Origin: Pseudomonas khavaziana
GTDB taxonomy: Bacteria; Pseudomonadota; Gammaproteobacteria; Pseudomonadales; Pseudomonadaceae
NCBI RefSeq assembly: GCF_019145205.1
Contig: NZ_JAHSTT010000018.1
Location: 1 to 64,000 of the forward strand
DNA length: 64,000 nt
Direction: 5' to 3'
Shown here piece by piece: positions 32,475-40,700 of the stretch; within the stretch, counting starts at the first letter, position 1, and every line of letters begins with the position of its first letter. A program made the position numbers and the translations under genes. The notes beneath the pieces are model-generated. The model did no database searches and was not told the origin of the DNA. It saw only the letters and a list, made by a program, of their open reading frames with translations.

Positions 32475-35080
32475 GAGGATGTGTGCTCCGTGGCGGTGGG
32501 CTTGCCGGTCAGCTCTGCCGGCGAGGACAAGGTTTGATCAGTGGCTACCATCCGGCAGTCCAGTTGCAGGGCATGGGTCAAGCCATCGGCCGGCAAGGCC
32601 TGCGGCAGTGTGAGGACGCAGCGTGAGCGTTCGCCCCAGCTGACGAACATTTGCTCGCCGGCCTGGATACCGCTCAGGTAGACGCTGCCGCCATCATTCA
32701 CAATGCCGGTGTCCTGCTGATTGGCGTTCTTGACCTGCGCGCCGAAGGGCGGCGCACTGCCGTCTGATAGGCGCAGCACAGCCATAGCTTTCTCACCGGA
32801 AATCACTTCCAGGGACCGGTAGCCGATGGCGCCTTCGGTGAGGGTCACCTGCGTGACCGATTGGGTGGCCTCGACGTTCTTCGGCAGACGCTCCAGATCC
32901 ACGCTGGCCGCCGTACGCTGGTAGCTGCTCAGATCGGCAATTACTGCTTTGCCAAAGGCATTGCTGCGGGTCGGCGTGCCGTAACCGCGCACTGGCACAT
33001 CGGCTACACCGCTGGTATCGACCATCAAGCGCGTGCCGCCCATGCTGCCGGTACGATGCAGTGCTGCGCCGTGGCGCGTGAGCGTGCCGCCGCCGCGAGC
33101 CGACATGCTCAGGCTGGTGTTGCCTTGCTGGCGACTGGCTGCGAGTGTCAGGTCAGCCTGCTCACCCGTATGGCTGAGGTAACCACTGGCGGAATTGTCA
33201 CTGGCACTGAGCTGGTAACTGTTGCGCTCATCCAGGCGATCGCTGTAGCGCGTTGAAAAGCTATTCTTGCCAGCGGCCCGGTTGGCATCCAGCGACAAGG
33301 TGCCACTGCGTCCCAGCGGCAGGCTGACGGTCAATGCCATGCCGTTATCTTTATAGTTGTAGTCCTGAGTGCGATAAACGTTAAGGGACAGGCTCATGTT
33401 CTTGACAGTGCCGACATTGAAGTAACGAGACACTGACAAGTTCCAGCGCTGGCTGGCAGGTCGCGACCAGTAAGTTTGTTTGTTATAACTGGCGTACACC
33501 GTTGCGCCCAAGTCACGAAACTGCTTGTTGACGGTCGCGGTATACAGCGCCTTGCTGCCGCCAATCGGTTTGAATTCGCCAGCGTATTGACCGAACTCGT
33601 CGTATTTGCCGCGTCCTGCGAGTTCGCCGTTCATGCCGTAGTGACGCGCGTCCAGATACTCGCTCATACTCAGGAAGTTCTTATCGGAAAAGCGATAACC
33701 GGCGAAGGTTACTTGGCTGTCATATTGTTCAAAGTTCTTCGAGTATTGCAGGCGATAGGATTTACCCGAGAGTGTTTGATTCCACACGTTTGCGTGGGAC
33801 TGGGTGACGTCCAGGGATAACGCGCCCAGCACCAGCAGGTCACGACCCGCACCGACAGTGGCCGCACGGTAGTTGTTATCGGTGATGGCGCCACCGAACA
33901 GCGACCAGCCGTTGCTGATCCCCCAGGAGAACTCACCGGTACCAAAAAAGTTACCGTCGGCGCCATACTGAAGATCAGAAGGCCGTCCAGTCGCCAGCTT
34001 GTATCGAACCTGCCCCGGGCGCGTCAGGTAGGGAACGCCTGCGGTGTTGAGCTTGAAGGTCTGTACCGAACCATCCTGCTCTTCCACACGCACATCCAGC
34101 GTCCCGGTCACCGCATCATTGAGGTCCTGGATGCGAAAGGGGCCGGCAGCCACCAGGGTTTCATACAGCACACGCCCTTGCTGGCTGACCACCACCCTGG
34201 CATTGGTCTTGGCCACCCCGACGACCTCCGGCGCATAGCCGCGCAAGTTCGGTGGCAGTTGGCTTTCGTCTGAGTTCAACGCCGCACCGGTAAAGCGGAA
34301 GCTGTCGAACAGATCCGAATACAGGTAGTTTTCGCCGACCACCAGCCGCGCCTTCAATGAAGGAATGGCGCGATAAGCGTAGTAGCGGCTCCATTCCAGC
34401 TTCTGCTCTCCGGCTGACCGGTCCCTCGCGCTGTCGACGCGCCCCTGCCAATCGGCGCGCAGGCGCCAGGCTCCGGCATTGGCCCCCAGGGTGCCGTTGC
34501 CGCTGAGGTGATTGCGCGTGCGCTCGTTTTTCTGGGCGTTGGACTGCGCCGTCAGGTTGTAGTCAACCAGCAACCCCGGCACCCCCTCATCCCAGCGCGC
34601 GGGTGGGTCCCAGTTCAGGGCGCTGTACTCGAGATAGGCATGGGGCAGGTTGATGTCCAGCGTGGAGGTCGCCAGGTCTGCACTCACCTGCGCCCCCGGC
34701 AGGCCTTGGAGGTCCAGGCACTCGCCGTCTTTCCACGCGGTGAGTCTCGCGGCATCGGACGCCTTCAGGCCCAGCTGCTCCACCAGCGCGGGGGACACGC
34801 AAGCCTGGCTTCCCTTGGGATCATCTTCGGGGGGGTAGAACGCCACCGCTTGTTCGGAAATTGGTTGGCCATTGATCTGCACGAACATCGTGTAGGTGCC
34901 GGGCAGAATGAAACCGCCACGTGCAAACCGGGACAAATCAATATTGCTGCGATCATTCAGATCAAGAACGTCGGTATTGAATTCGATATCGCCGGCACCC
35001 AAGGCAGTGCCTGCCAGTGACATCAGCCCGCCAACCAGCCCGGGGCGAAGTGTATTTTTGATCTTCGACGCATTCAGCAT
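32471..35080 (-). CDS. Outer-membrane fimbrial usher
   Basis: 869 residues; signal peptide ends near LGAG, mature start DIEFNTDVLDLNDRSNIDLSRF. Typical usher blocks are the N-terminal chaperone-binding domain, the plug region (PVVSQQGRVLYE-type QQGRVLYETLVAAGPF), a 24-strand pore, and C-terminal domains with a final CxxC-like Cys (RSRCVLTLP, LDCRM). It secretes and assembles the pilus. It is third in the operon after two subunit genes. Confidence 0.95.
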   Translation of the reverse strand: MLNASKIKNTLRPGLVGGLMSLAGTALGAGDIEFNTDVLDLNDRSNIDLSRFARGGFILPGTYTMFVQINGQPISEQAVAFYPPEDDPKGSQACVSPALVEQLGLKASDAARLTAWKDGECLDLQGLPGAQVSADLATSTLDINLPHAYLEYSALNWDPPARWDEGVPGLLVDYNLTAQSNAQKNERTRNHLSGNGTLGANAGAWRLRADWQGRVDSARDRSAGEQKLEWSRYYAYRAIPSLKARLVVGENYLYSDLFDSFRFTGAALNSDESQLPPNLRGYAPEVVGVAKTNARVVVSQQGRVLYETLVAAGPFRIQDLNDAVTGTLDVRVEEQDGSVQTFKLNTAGVPYLTRPGQVRYKLATGRPSDLQYGADGNFFGTGEFSWGISNGWSLFGGAITDNNYRAATVGAGRDLLVLGALSLDVTQSHANVWNQTLSGKSYRLQYSKNFEQYDSQVTFAGYRFSDKNFLSMSEYLDARHYGMNGELAGRGKYDEFGQYAGEFKPIGGSKALYTATVNKQFRDLGATVYASYNKQTYWSRPASQRWNLSVSRYFNVGTVKNMSLSLNVYRTQDYNYKDNGMALTVSLPLGRSGTLSLDANRAAGKNSFSTRYSDRLDERNSYQLSASDNSASGYLSHTGEQADLTLAASRQQGNTSLSMSARGGGTLTRHGAALHRTGSMGGTRLMVDTSGVADVPVRGYGTPTRSNAFGKAVIADLSSYQRTAASVDLERLPKNVEATQSVTQVTLTEGAIGYRSLEVISGEKAMAVLRLSDGSAPPFGAQVKNANQQDTGIVNDGGSVYLSGIQAGEQMFVSWGERSRCVLTLPQALPADGLTHALQLDCRMVATDQTLSSPAELTGKPTATEHTSS

Positions 35081-35099
35081 GAAAGCAACCCATCAATGT

Positions 35100-35660
35100 T
35101 CAAAAGTATTCCAACTTGAACCGCACCGCGACACGGTGAGCACCTGGCGCCAGTGGCAGCCCGTTGCCGACCAGGCGGAGCGTGTAGTGAAGTGTGATGT
35201 CACCCTCAGCCAGGGGGTGCGGCGCCATCGGCTCGCCCGGCACGCTCTCCTGGCCAACCGAATCCCAGATATGGAAGGCCACTCCCTGTGAGTCACCGAA
35301 GGCGGCAAAGGAACGGCCGTCCCTGTCGCGAGGGCCGTCAAAGGTCACCCGCAGATGCTCCCAGTCAGGCAAGGTGGCGCCGGGCCGTGACGGATCCGGA
35401 CGCGTCAGGGTGCAATTGACCAGGCGCAACTCAAACGGGTGCGGCTCCCCCAACGCATTGCGCAATAGCCTGCCTATGGGCTCGGGTGTCATCTCGATGG
35501 ACTGGTCGGCACTGGTCAGTTCCAGCCCGCACGCGGAGTCGACGATCTCTCCACCGAGGGTGACGACGCCTTCGCCTTGCGACGGTTCCTGGGCAAACGC
35601 CCAGGGGCTGATGCACATCGTCAATGTGGAGGTGACTGCGAGGTTTAAGAGTGTTTTCAC
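35100..35660 (-). CDS. Fimbrial subunit upstream of the usher
   Basis: 186 residues from GTG 35660, with GGGAGA upstream; longer in-frame starts give non-protein-like leaders. Signal peptide MKTLLNLAVTSTLTMCISPWAFA (GTG read as Met). Pilin Cys in DSACGLELT and VNCTLTR; the C-terminal strand is AVRFKLEYF. By position (between major pilin and usher) it may be a terminator or anchor, like PapH, but this is inference. Confidence 0.75.
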   Translation of the reverse strand: MKTLLNLAVTSTLTMCISPWAFAQEPSQGEGVVTLGGEIVDSACGLELTSADQSIEMTPEPIGRLLRNALGEPHPFELRLVNCTLTRPDPSRPGATLPDWEHLRVTFDGPRDRDGRSFAAFGDSQGVAFHIWDSVGQESVPGEPMAPHPLAEGDITLHYTLRLVGNGLPLAPGAHRVAVRFKLEYF

Positions 35661-35676
35661 CGTTATCTCCCACCAG

Positions 35677-35708
35677 TTCCCCCCGCCACCCGTGGGTGGC
35701 GGGGGGAA
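35677..35708 (-). promoter_or_regulatory. Very stable intergenic hairpin after the major pilin gene
   Basis: A 15-bp perfect inverted repeat (TTCCCCCCGCCACCC and its complement) with a two-base centre lies four bases past the pilin stop. No T-tract follows, so it is more likely an mRNA stabiliser or partial terminator than a full stop. Comparable elements follow the major pilin gene in other fimbrial operons. Confidence 0.65.
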
Positions 35709-35712
35709 AGCC

Positions 35713-36234
35713 TTACTGATAAGCCAGGGTGAAGTTGGTGACCGCGCTGAAATCACCAGGGACGATGTCGCCGGTAGCGGCGCCTTGAACGTAGGCCCCG
35801 AATTCCAGGGTGTTATCGCCCGTGGAAATCGCCTGCGGGGTGGTGGCGACACCCAGTTCAACGGGCTTGCCGCCATGGGTCATCATGATGCCGATGCGGC
35901 CAGCGCCACCGACGGTGCCGATCGCGCCAGGCACATCGTTGGACGGAGCGGCGGTGAACGTGGTGGTCACCGTGTTATCGGTGAGATCGGTCAGGTCGCA
36001 GCCTTCCAGCTCGATTTTCACGCTGCGGGCTTCAGACTTGCCGCCTGCCTGCAGTTGATGCTTTGCGATAGCGCCAAGATTGACGGTCTGGTCGATGGAT
36101 TCAGGCTTGATTGAGCAGGCACCCGAGTGGACCGATCCCAAAAAAGTAACTGTTCCATCCGCCGCATGGGCAGCGGAGATCGAGCCCGCGAACAACCCGA
36201 TGGTCAACAGCGCAGTTTTAAATTTAGTTTTCAT
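35713..36234 (-). CDS. Major fimbrial subunit
   Basis: 173 residues, signal MKTKFKTALLTIGLFAGSISAAHA, mature AADGTVTFLGSVHSGACSIKP (first Cys), second Cys in LEGCDLTD, ending FSAVTNFTLAYQ with the classic penultimate-region Tyr. First gene of the operon and closest to FimA/MrkA-type major pilins (Gly/Thr/Ala rich). Transcribed from the promoter at 36486-36514 through a ~245-nt leader. Confidence 0.85.
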   Translation of the reverse strand: MKTKFKTALLTIGLFAGSISAAHAADGTVTFLGSVHSGACSIKPESIDQTVNLGAIAKHQLQAGGKSEARSVKIELEGCDLTDLTDNTVTTTFTAAPSNDVPGAIGTVGGAGRIGIMMTHGGKPVELGVATTPQAISTGDNTLEFGAYVQGAATGDIVPGDFSAVTNFTLAYQ

Positions 36235-36485
36235 TTGCAGATGCCTACATAAAAGATGTCATTGATTGAGCCTCGCCACGGTGTGTGCGGGGCTTACTTC
36301 TTCGCTTCAAAAGTGGCTCGCGGAAAACCCGATCAAGCGTCTGGCGAGTTGTAGTCAAGAAAATGTTTTTCCAACTACTTGCATTGCAATTTCGCGTCAC
36401 ATTTGAGGCGAGGTGATTGTCCACGCTCGCCCTGAGTAAGTAAGTCGCCTGATTCGCTTAGTCGTGTAGCTGCGCGGCATCACGT

Positions 36486-36514
36486 GCTATAGGAGGATTA
36501 TGGCAATATGCCAA
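36486..36514 (-). promoter_or_regulatory. Promoter candidate of the first fimbrial operon
   Basis: On the minus strand TTGGCA (36514-36509), 17 bases, TATAGC (36491-36486). An AT-rich tract (GCTTAAATTTAAG) lies upstream, a plausible site for H-NS-type (MvaT) binding. The rest of the 36235-36680 gap holds no coding sequence I can support and no phase-variation inverted repeats. Confidence 0.5.
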
Positions 36515-36683
36515 AACTTAAATTTAAGCTGTAAGAGATGGACTACATGCGGCTTAATGAGAATATTTTAGTTGGATGGGAGGCTGTAAGAAGGGGATTA
36601 CAAAGCCTGAAAATTAACAGCGTCCAGGCGAGGCGAGCAACTTAGAGATGGTTTCAATGCACTACCAGGATCGACGCGCACAA

Positions 36684-36707
36684 AAAAGCCCCGTTAACCG
36701 GGGCTTC
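36684..36707 (-). terminator. Terminator of the 61-residue gene
   Basis: AAGCCCCG-TTAAC-CGGGGCTT (36687-36707) followed on the minus strand by six T. It separates the 36726 gene from the fimbrial promoter region. Confidence 0.8.
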
Positions 36708-36725
36708 TTGTGCAGCAGGGGAGGC

Positions 36726-36911
36726 TTACTTGCTTTTCGGCCTTTTGCTCGATGCATGGCCCGCTTCATCCACAAACACTTCGGCGACCGCAATCGCCTG
36801 GCTTTCGGTGGCGAATGTGCCGGCAACACTGTCACCGTGAAAATTGATCAAGTGCCAGCCGTCTGCTCGCTGCGTGATCAAGTAGCCGTTTACACCTTTT
36901 GGTTCTGACAT
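36726..36911 (-). CDS. Small conserved protein, unknown
   Basis: 61 residues, MSEPKGVNGYLITQRADGWHLINFHGD..., ending in a basic tail SSKRPKSK. Two strands and a helix (ESQAIAVAEVFVDEAG) form a DUF2188-like small fold (resemblance only). Its own terminator follows. Unknown function. Confidence 0.6.
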   Translation of the reverse strand: MSEPKGVNGYLITQRADGWHLINFHGDSVAGTFATESQAIAVAEVFVDEAGHASSKRPKSK

Positions 36912-37220
36912 CTATTGGCAATCTCGTGGTCGGGTTCAAGCTGCCCATGATAGCGCCAAATACCCGGGGGGCGGGCAAGATGTTGCAGGTCAGTGCTCGG
37001 CGGTTGAAAGCGTGCTAAAACGGTTGGCAGCCTTTTAAATAAAGGGGGCGGGCGTTTTTCGCCTGACCATTGGTGAAGCCCTTTGTAAGATCAGCGGAAC
37101 TTACGCCGACATTTTTTCTCTATGATGACATCGCAACGCCTGCAGCCCCCATTGTAAGGTGACTGCGGCCTGATTAGACTGCGCCGAATTCCGTACGCAC
37201 AGCCCTTTGTAAGGACTCAT

Positions 37221-38060
37221 ATGATCAAGAAATGCTTGTTCCCAGCAGCCGGTTACGGCACTCGCTTCTTGCCAGCGACCAAGGCCATGCCCAAAGAGAT
37301 GCTGCCGGTGGTGAACAAGCCACTGATCCAGTACGGCGTCGAAGAGGCCCTGGATGCCGGCTTGAACGAAATCTCCATCGTGACCGGTCGTGGTAAGCGC
37401 GCCCTGGAAGACCACTTCGATATCAGCTACGAGTTGGAAAACCAGATCAAGGGCACCGACAAGGAAAAATACCTGGTCGGTATCCGTAAACTGCTCGACG
37501 AGTGCTCGTTCTCCTATACCCGCCAGACCCAGATGAAAGGCCTTGGCCACGCCATCCTCACCGGTCGCCCGCTAATCGGCGACGAGCCGTTCGCAGTCGT
37601 GCTGGCCGATGACCTGTGTGTGAACCTTGAAGGCGATGGTGTGCTGACCCAGATGGTCAAGCTCTACCAGAAGTATCGCTGCACCATCGTTGCGGTGATG
37701 GAAGTTGATCCATCGCAGACCAACAAGTACGGCGTGATCGCCGGTGACGATATTGGTGATGGCCTGATCCGCGTGCGCGATATGGTCGAGAAGCCAGCGC
37801 CGGAAGACGCGCCATCGAATCTGGCGATCATCGGTCGCTACATTCTGACTCCGGATATCTTCAAGCTGATCGAAGAAACCGAGCCAGGCAAGGGCGGCGA
37901 GATCCAGATCACCGACGCGCTGATGAAGCAGGCCAAAGATGGCTGCGTAATTGCGTACAAGTTCAAAGGCCAGCGCTTTGACTGCGGTGGTGCTGAAGGT
38001 TACATCGAAGCGACCAACTTCTGCTTCGAGCACTTCTACAAGACTGGCAAGGCTTACTGA
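37221..38060 (+). CDS. galU: UTP-glucose-1-phosphate uridylyltransferase
   Basis: 279 residues. Makes UDP-glucose for exopolysaccharide, LPS and trehalose pathways. Signature MIKKCLFPAAGYGTRFLPATKAMPKEMLPVVNKP at the N-terminus, with VLADDLCVN and VEKPAPEDAPS further on, as in bacterial GalU. AAGGA precedes the ATG. The 309-bp gap upstream has a 13-bp direct repeat (37077-37089, 37201-37213) but no gene; a promoter was not fixed. Terminator follows. Confidence 0.95.
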   Translation: MIKKCLFPAAGYGTRFLPATKAMPKEMLPVVNKPLIQYGVEEALDAGLNEISIVTGRGKRALEDHFDISYELENQIKGTDKEKYLVGIRKLLDECSFSYTRQTQMKGLGHAILTGRPLIGDEPFAVVLADDLCVNLEGDGVLTQMVKLYQKYRCTIVAVMEVDPSQTNKYGVIAGDDIGDGLIRVRDMVEKPAPEDAPSNLAIIGRYILTPDIFKLIEETEPGKGGEIQITDALMKQAKDGCVIAYKFKGQRFDCGGAEGYIEATNFCFEHFYKTGKAY

Positions 38061-38087
38061 TTTACGCCTGCATCAATGTTTTAAGAG

Positions 38088-38118
38088 AAAGCCACCTTCG
38101 GGTGGCTTTTTCGTTTTT
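38088..38118 (+). terminator. galU terminator
   Basis: AAAGCCACC-TTCG-GGTGGCTTT followed by TTCGTTTTT. Confidence 0.9.
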
Positions 38119-38165
38119 CAGCCCCATGTAAGTCGGTATGCTGGCGTCCTGCCGAGGAGAATGAA

Positions 38166-39524
38166 ATGGCCTACGATTTTGACCTGTATGTAATTGGCGC
38201 CGGTTCCGGCGGTGTTCGGGCGGCGCGCTTTGCCGCGGGTTTTGGCGCCAAGGTGGCCGTGGCTGAAAGCCGCTACCTGGGCGGCACCTGCGTGAATGTC
38301 GGCTGCGTGCCGAAAAAGCTGTTGGTATACGGTGCGCACTTCGCCGAAGACTTCGAACAGGCCAGTGGTTTCGGCTGGTCGTTGGGTGAGGCGAACTTTG
38401 ATTGGGCGACTCTGATCGCCAACAAGGATCGCGAGATCAATCGCCTCAACGGCATTTATCGCAACCTGCTGGTCAACAGTGGCGTGACCTTGCATGAAGG
38501 GCATGCACGCCTGGTTGATGCCCATCAGGTGGAGATCAACGGCGAACGCTTCACCGCCAAGCATATCCTGATCGCCACCGGCGGCTGGCCGCAGATCCCG
38601 GAGATTCCAGGGCGCGAACATGCCATTGGCTCCAATGAGGCGTTCTTTCTTAAAGAACTGCCCAAGCGTGTGCTGGTGGTGGGCGGTGGTTACATTGCGG
38701 TTGAGTTCGCCGGCATTTTCCACGGTTTGGGCGCACAAACGTCATTGCTGTACCGCGGTGATCTATTCCTGCGCGGCTTTGATGGCTCGGTGCGCAAGCA
38801 TTTGCAGGAAGAGCTGACCAAGCGCGGCCTGGACCTGCAATTCAATGCCGACATCGAGCGCATCGACAAGCAAGCCGACGGCAGCCTCAAGGCCACTCTT
38901 AAGGATGGGCGTGTGCTGGAGGCCGATTGCGTGTTCTATGCCACCGGTCGCCGCCCGATGCTGGACAACCTGGGCCTGGAAAATACCGGGGTCAAGTTGG
39001 ATGAGCGCGGTTTTGTCGCCGTGGATGAGCTGTACCAGACTGCCGAGCCGTCGATCCTGGCCATTGGCGATGTCATTGGTCGTGTGCAACTTACTCCCGT
39101 GGCGCTGGCCGAAGGCATGGCTGTGGCGCGGCGCCTGTTCAAGCCCGAGCAATACCGTCCGGTGGATTACGCCAATATCGCAACGGCGGTGTTCAGCCAA
39201 CCGACTATCGGCACCGTAGGCCTGAGCGAAGAGGATGCGCGCGCCAAAGGCCACAAGGTGCAGATTTTCGAAAGCCGTTTCCGGCCGATGAAGCTGACCC
39301 TCACGGACTGTCAGGAAAAGACCCTGATGAAGTTGGTGGTCGATGCCGACACCGACAAAGTGCTGGGTTGCCACATGGTTGGCCCGGATGCTGGTGAGAT
39401 CGTGCAAGGCCTGGCGATCGCGCTCAAGGCGGGCGCGACCAAGCAGCATTTCGACGAAACCATCGGCGTACACCCTACGGCGGCGGAAGAATTCGTCACC
39501 ATGCGCACGCCTGTGGCCGACTGA
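38166..39524 (+). CDS. gor: Glutathione-disulfide reductase
   Basis: 452 residues. NADPH-dependent flavoenzyme that regenerates reduced glutathione in the cytoplasm. FAD loop GAGSGGVRAARF, redox pair GGTCVNVGCVPKK, second Rossmann loop VVGGGYIAVEFAG, and the C-terminal HPTAAEE active-site His. Placed after galU, as in other Pseudomonas. AGGAGA precedes the start. Confidence 0.95.
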   Translation: MAYDFDLYVIGAGSGGVRAARFAAGFGAKVAVAESRYLGGTCVNVGCVPKKLLVYGAHFAEDFEQASGFGWSLGEANFDWATLIANKDREINRLNGIYRNLLVNSGVTLHEGHARLVDAHQVEINGERFTAKHILIATGGWPQIPEIPGREHAIGSNEAFFLKELPKRVLVVGGGYIAVEFAGIFHGLGAQTSLLYRGDLFLRGFDGSVRKHLQEELTKRGLDLQFNADIERIDKQADGSLKATLKDGRVLEADCVFYATGRRPMLDNLGLENTGVKLDERGFVAVDELYQTAEPSILAIGDVIGRVQLTPVALAEGMAVARRLFKPEQYRPVDYANIATAVFSQPTIGTVGLSEEDARAKGHKVQIFESRFRPMKLTLTDCQEKTLMKLVVDADTDKVLGCHMVGPDAGEIVQGLAIALKAGATKQHFDETIGVHPTAAEEFVTMRTPVAD

Positions 39525-40532
39525 TCAGGTTGGCTGCGCTGCCTCTGGTGCCGTCGCAACGACTGCCGCCAGGCGCAGCGCGTCGATACTGGCCTGGGCC
39601 TTGATCAGGTCCGATTCCAGCGCCTTGTTGTGCCGTTGGTGCTCAAGTAGCGCCTCCTGGCGTGACTGACTGTCCTGCATTGCAACACGCAAGCGTTCCT
39701 GAAGCAGGGTACGCTCGCTGTCGATCCGGCTGAGCTGCTCGTTCAGTTTGAGTTGTGTGGCTTGATCCTTGCGGACCTGCTCTTGCAGCGCATTGAGTTC
39801 CTTGGCTGTCACACGCTGCTCGATCAGCAGGCGTTCATTGTCCCGATGCAGCTGGGTGATTTCATCCTGGCGTAACAGTGCGTTTTGCTGGGCCTGGCGC
39901 AGCTCGGCCTGCACCTGTTGCAACTGGCCTTCATGGCGGCGCTGCTCCTGCTCGCGCTGCTCCTTGATCGCATTGCGGTAATGCTCAAGTGCATCCCGGG
40001 CATGCAGGTGCTTTTCTTCCAGGGAACGAATCTGCTCATCCTTGTCGCTGATCCTTAGCTCGTAATCGCTGCACGCCTGGCTCAGCCCGGCGTTGCGGGT
40101 CTGTTCGGCCTGCAGACTGGTACTGGCGGTTTGCAAGGCGGCGCTTTCTTCCGTCAGGGCCGCGGCCTGGATGTCCAATTGCTGCTTGAGCTGGGCGTGC
40201 GCTTCTTCAAGGGCGTCAACCTGGGCGAGCAGGGCGGCTTTCTGTTGTTCGAATTGCGCCAGGGCCAGGTCAATCGGCTCCTGGGCTTTCTCTTTCAGGC
40301 GTTGGGCCAGGCGCGCGACCAGTTCGCCCAGCTCGTCGTCAATCGGCGCCTGGGTGATCGCCTGGCGGGTTTCGCTCTCGTCCAACTCCTTCAAATAGCG
40401 ATGAATAGTGGTTTTCGAGCCGGTATTGCCCATCTCGATACGTACGGCATCGATGCTGGGGTTTTCGCCGCGGGCGAGGATTGCCAGGCGTGCCGTCTGA
40501 ACTACTGCTTTGTTTATGCCGCCGCGAGCCAT
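39525..40532 (-). CDS. KfrA-type coiled-coil DNA-binding protein (TnpT-like)
   Basis: 335 residues. Residues 1-70 match the KfrA N-terminal DNA-binding domain (MARGGINKAVVQTARLAILARGENPSID, then SKTTIHRYLKEL). Residues about 90-320 are a nearly unbroken coiled coil rich in Gln/Glu/Arg/Leu. Length and domain order match TnpT, which aids cointegrate resolution in Tn4651-type transposons, as well as plasmid KfrA repressors. It is divergent from a tyrosine recombinase across a 168-bp gap containing a 20-bp palindrome. Ends one base after gor, convergent. Function by resemblance only. Confidence 0.8.
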   Translation of the reverse strand: MARGGINKAVVQTARLAILARGENPSIDAVRIEMGNTGSKTTIHRYLKELDESETRQAITQAPIDDELGELVARLAQRLKEKAQEPIDLALAQFEQQKAALLAQVDALEEAHAQLKQQLDIQAAALTEESAALQTASTSLQAEQTRNAGLSQACSDYELRISDKDEQIRSLEEKHLHARDALEHYRNAIKEQREQEQRRHEGQLQQVQAELRQAQQNALLRQDEITQLHRDNERLLIEQRVTAKELNALQEQVRKDQATQLKLNEQLSRIDSERTLLQERLRVAMQDSQSRQEALLEHQRHNKALESDLIKAQASIDALRLAAVVATAPEAAQPT

Positions 40533-40563
40533 GGGGTCTCCGTCGATTTGATAATGTGGTACG

Positions 40564-40583
40564 TAGTATGTATATACATACTA
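40564..40583. promoter_or_regulatory. 20-bp perfect palindrome between the recombinase pair
   Basis: TAGTATGTATATACATACTA is fully self-complementary and sits 31 bp upstream of the KfrA/TnpT-like start. KfrA proteins bind palindromes at their own promoters, so it is a good candidate operator. Confidence 0.7.
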
Positions 40584-40625
40584 TAACACGCTTGAAAACT
40601 CTTTGAAATTCATGATTTATCAGGT

Positions 40626-40646
40626 GGGATATTGGCGTATTATCCC
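40626..40646. other. Candidate recombination core site
   Basis: GGGATA-(9 bases)-TATCCC: six-base inverted arms around a nine-base spacer, a layout suitable for two tyrosine recombinase protomers. It lies 55 bp before the recombinase start. Hypothesis only. Confidence 0.4.
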
Positions 40647-40700
40647 GGGTCATAGCCATTTTCCTTGCCAACCCTCCCGCAAACAGTACGAAAGACGCCT

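Noticed and set aside
36486..36515. Sigma54 promoter (TGGC...TTGC)
   Set aside because: GG to GC spacing is far shorter than the required ten bases.
36500..36571. Short plus-strand ORF with a perfect AGGAGG upstream
   Set aside because: Spacing of three bases is too short, the frame is 23 codons, and the region is better explained as the minus-strand fimbrial promoter (TTGGCA-17-TATAGC).
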